A stretch of DNA of 64,000 nt from Neotamlana nanhaiensis (lineage in GTDB: Bacteria; Bacteroidota; Bacteroidia; Flavobacteriales; Flavobacteriaceae), in contig NZ_JTDV01000008.1 in assembly GCF_000943555.1 (NCBI RefSeq), positions 183,768 through 247,767 of the forward strand. Reading direction: 5' to 3'. Within the stretch, counting starts at the first letter, position 1, and each line of letters starts with the position of its first letter. Shown here one piece after another: positions 63,931-64,000 of the stretch. The notes under the pieces were generated by a model. That model searched no databases. It saw only the letters and a program-made list of their open reading frames with translations, and was not told the DNA's origin. Made by a program: the position numbers and the translations under genes.

Positions 63931-63946
63931 TTGTATACGTTGTTGT
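63931..63946. repeat. Possible right arm of a third attC-like element
   Basis: TTGTATACGTTGTTG resembles the right arms of elements A and B (TTTTATRCRGTGTT). Its left arm is not recognisable, so it may be a decayed or inverted copy. Confidence 0.3.
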
Positions 63947-64000
63947 ACGCTGGCTTTTTTACATTTTCTATTATTCTACATTGTTCAAATTCCATTTTGG

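Overview
The window is a chromosomal segment of a member of the Bacteroidota, most likely a marine Flavobacteriaceae (genus not resolved). The evidence is low-GC DNA, -7 boxes of the Bacteroidota form TAnnTTTG, almost no Shine-Dalgarno sequences, a type IX secretion C-terminal sorting domain, FecI/FecR/TonB-receptor surface signalling, fused SecD-SecF, and a GatB protein fused to aspartyl-tRNA synthetase. I see no tRNA, rRNA, CRISPR array or intact insertion sequence. Domain names come from reading the proteins, not from database searches.

Left part (1-12.6 kb): the start of a DUF2911-type gene and two secreted proteins. The minus-strand operon gatC-gatA-gatB/aspS follows, with a terminator-like hairpin in its leader and a dispersed repeat in the linker of the fusion protein. 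Then comes gyrB, whose leader also carries a terminator-like hairpin, and four minus-strand envelope genes, including a metzincin-like lipoprotein and a lipoprotein with four internal FPIT repeats.

Middle (12.7-27.1 kb): an ECF sigma / FecR / STN-TonB receptor cassette diverges from the repeat lipoprotein. After it come a DUF6588-like protein, mdh, a small secreted protein, secDF, a second ECF sigma gene with a one-helix partner and a coiled-coil barrel protein, and der.

27.1-45.4 kb: a large TonB-receptor-like barrel protein; the minus-strand cluster M23 peptidase - MerR - LemA - TPM - TPM - YciI; alaS; a GSCFA protein; a DUF6252 lipoprotein; a beta-propeller protein; a TPR histidine kinase and its LuxR-type regulator; a DUF4230 protein and an enoyl-CoA hydratase.

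45.5-64 kb: a long aromatic amino acid hydroxylase, a 121-bp nested palindrome, a DUF4136 lipoprotein, a 52-residue DUF5522 protein, a small HExxH membrane protein, an ACC-deaminase-like enzyme, a LysM glucosaminidase, hemL, a Spy-like protein, a barrel protein with a CHASE hybrid kinase, lysS, a Pmp3-type membrane peptide, lipB, two membrane proteins, a T9SS cargo and its TetR-type regulator. The regulator has a canonical promoter overlapped by a palindromic operator. The last 1.2 kb is gene-poor and holds two or three copies of a palindromic element whose layout resembles integron attC sites.

Themes across the window: envelope biogenesis and surface signalling, translation enzymes with unusual extra parts (GatB-AspRS, the LysRS tail), a dispersed hairpin-repeat family in many intergenic regions, and several genes whose -7 box ends only 4 to 6 bases before the ATG, suggesting leaderless mRNAs.
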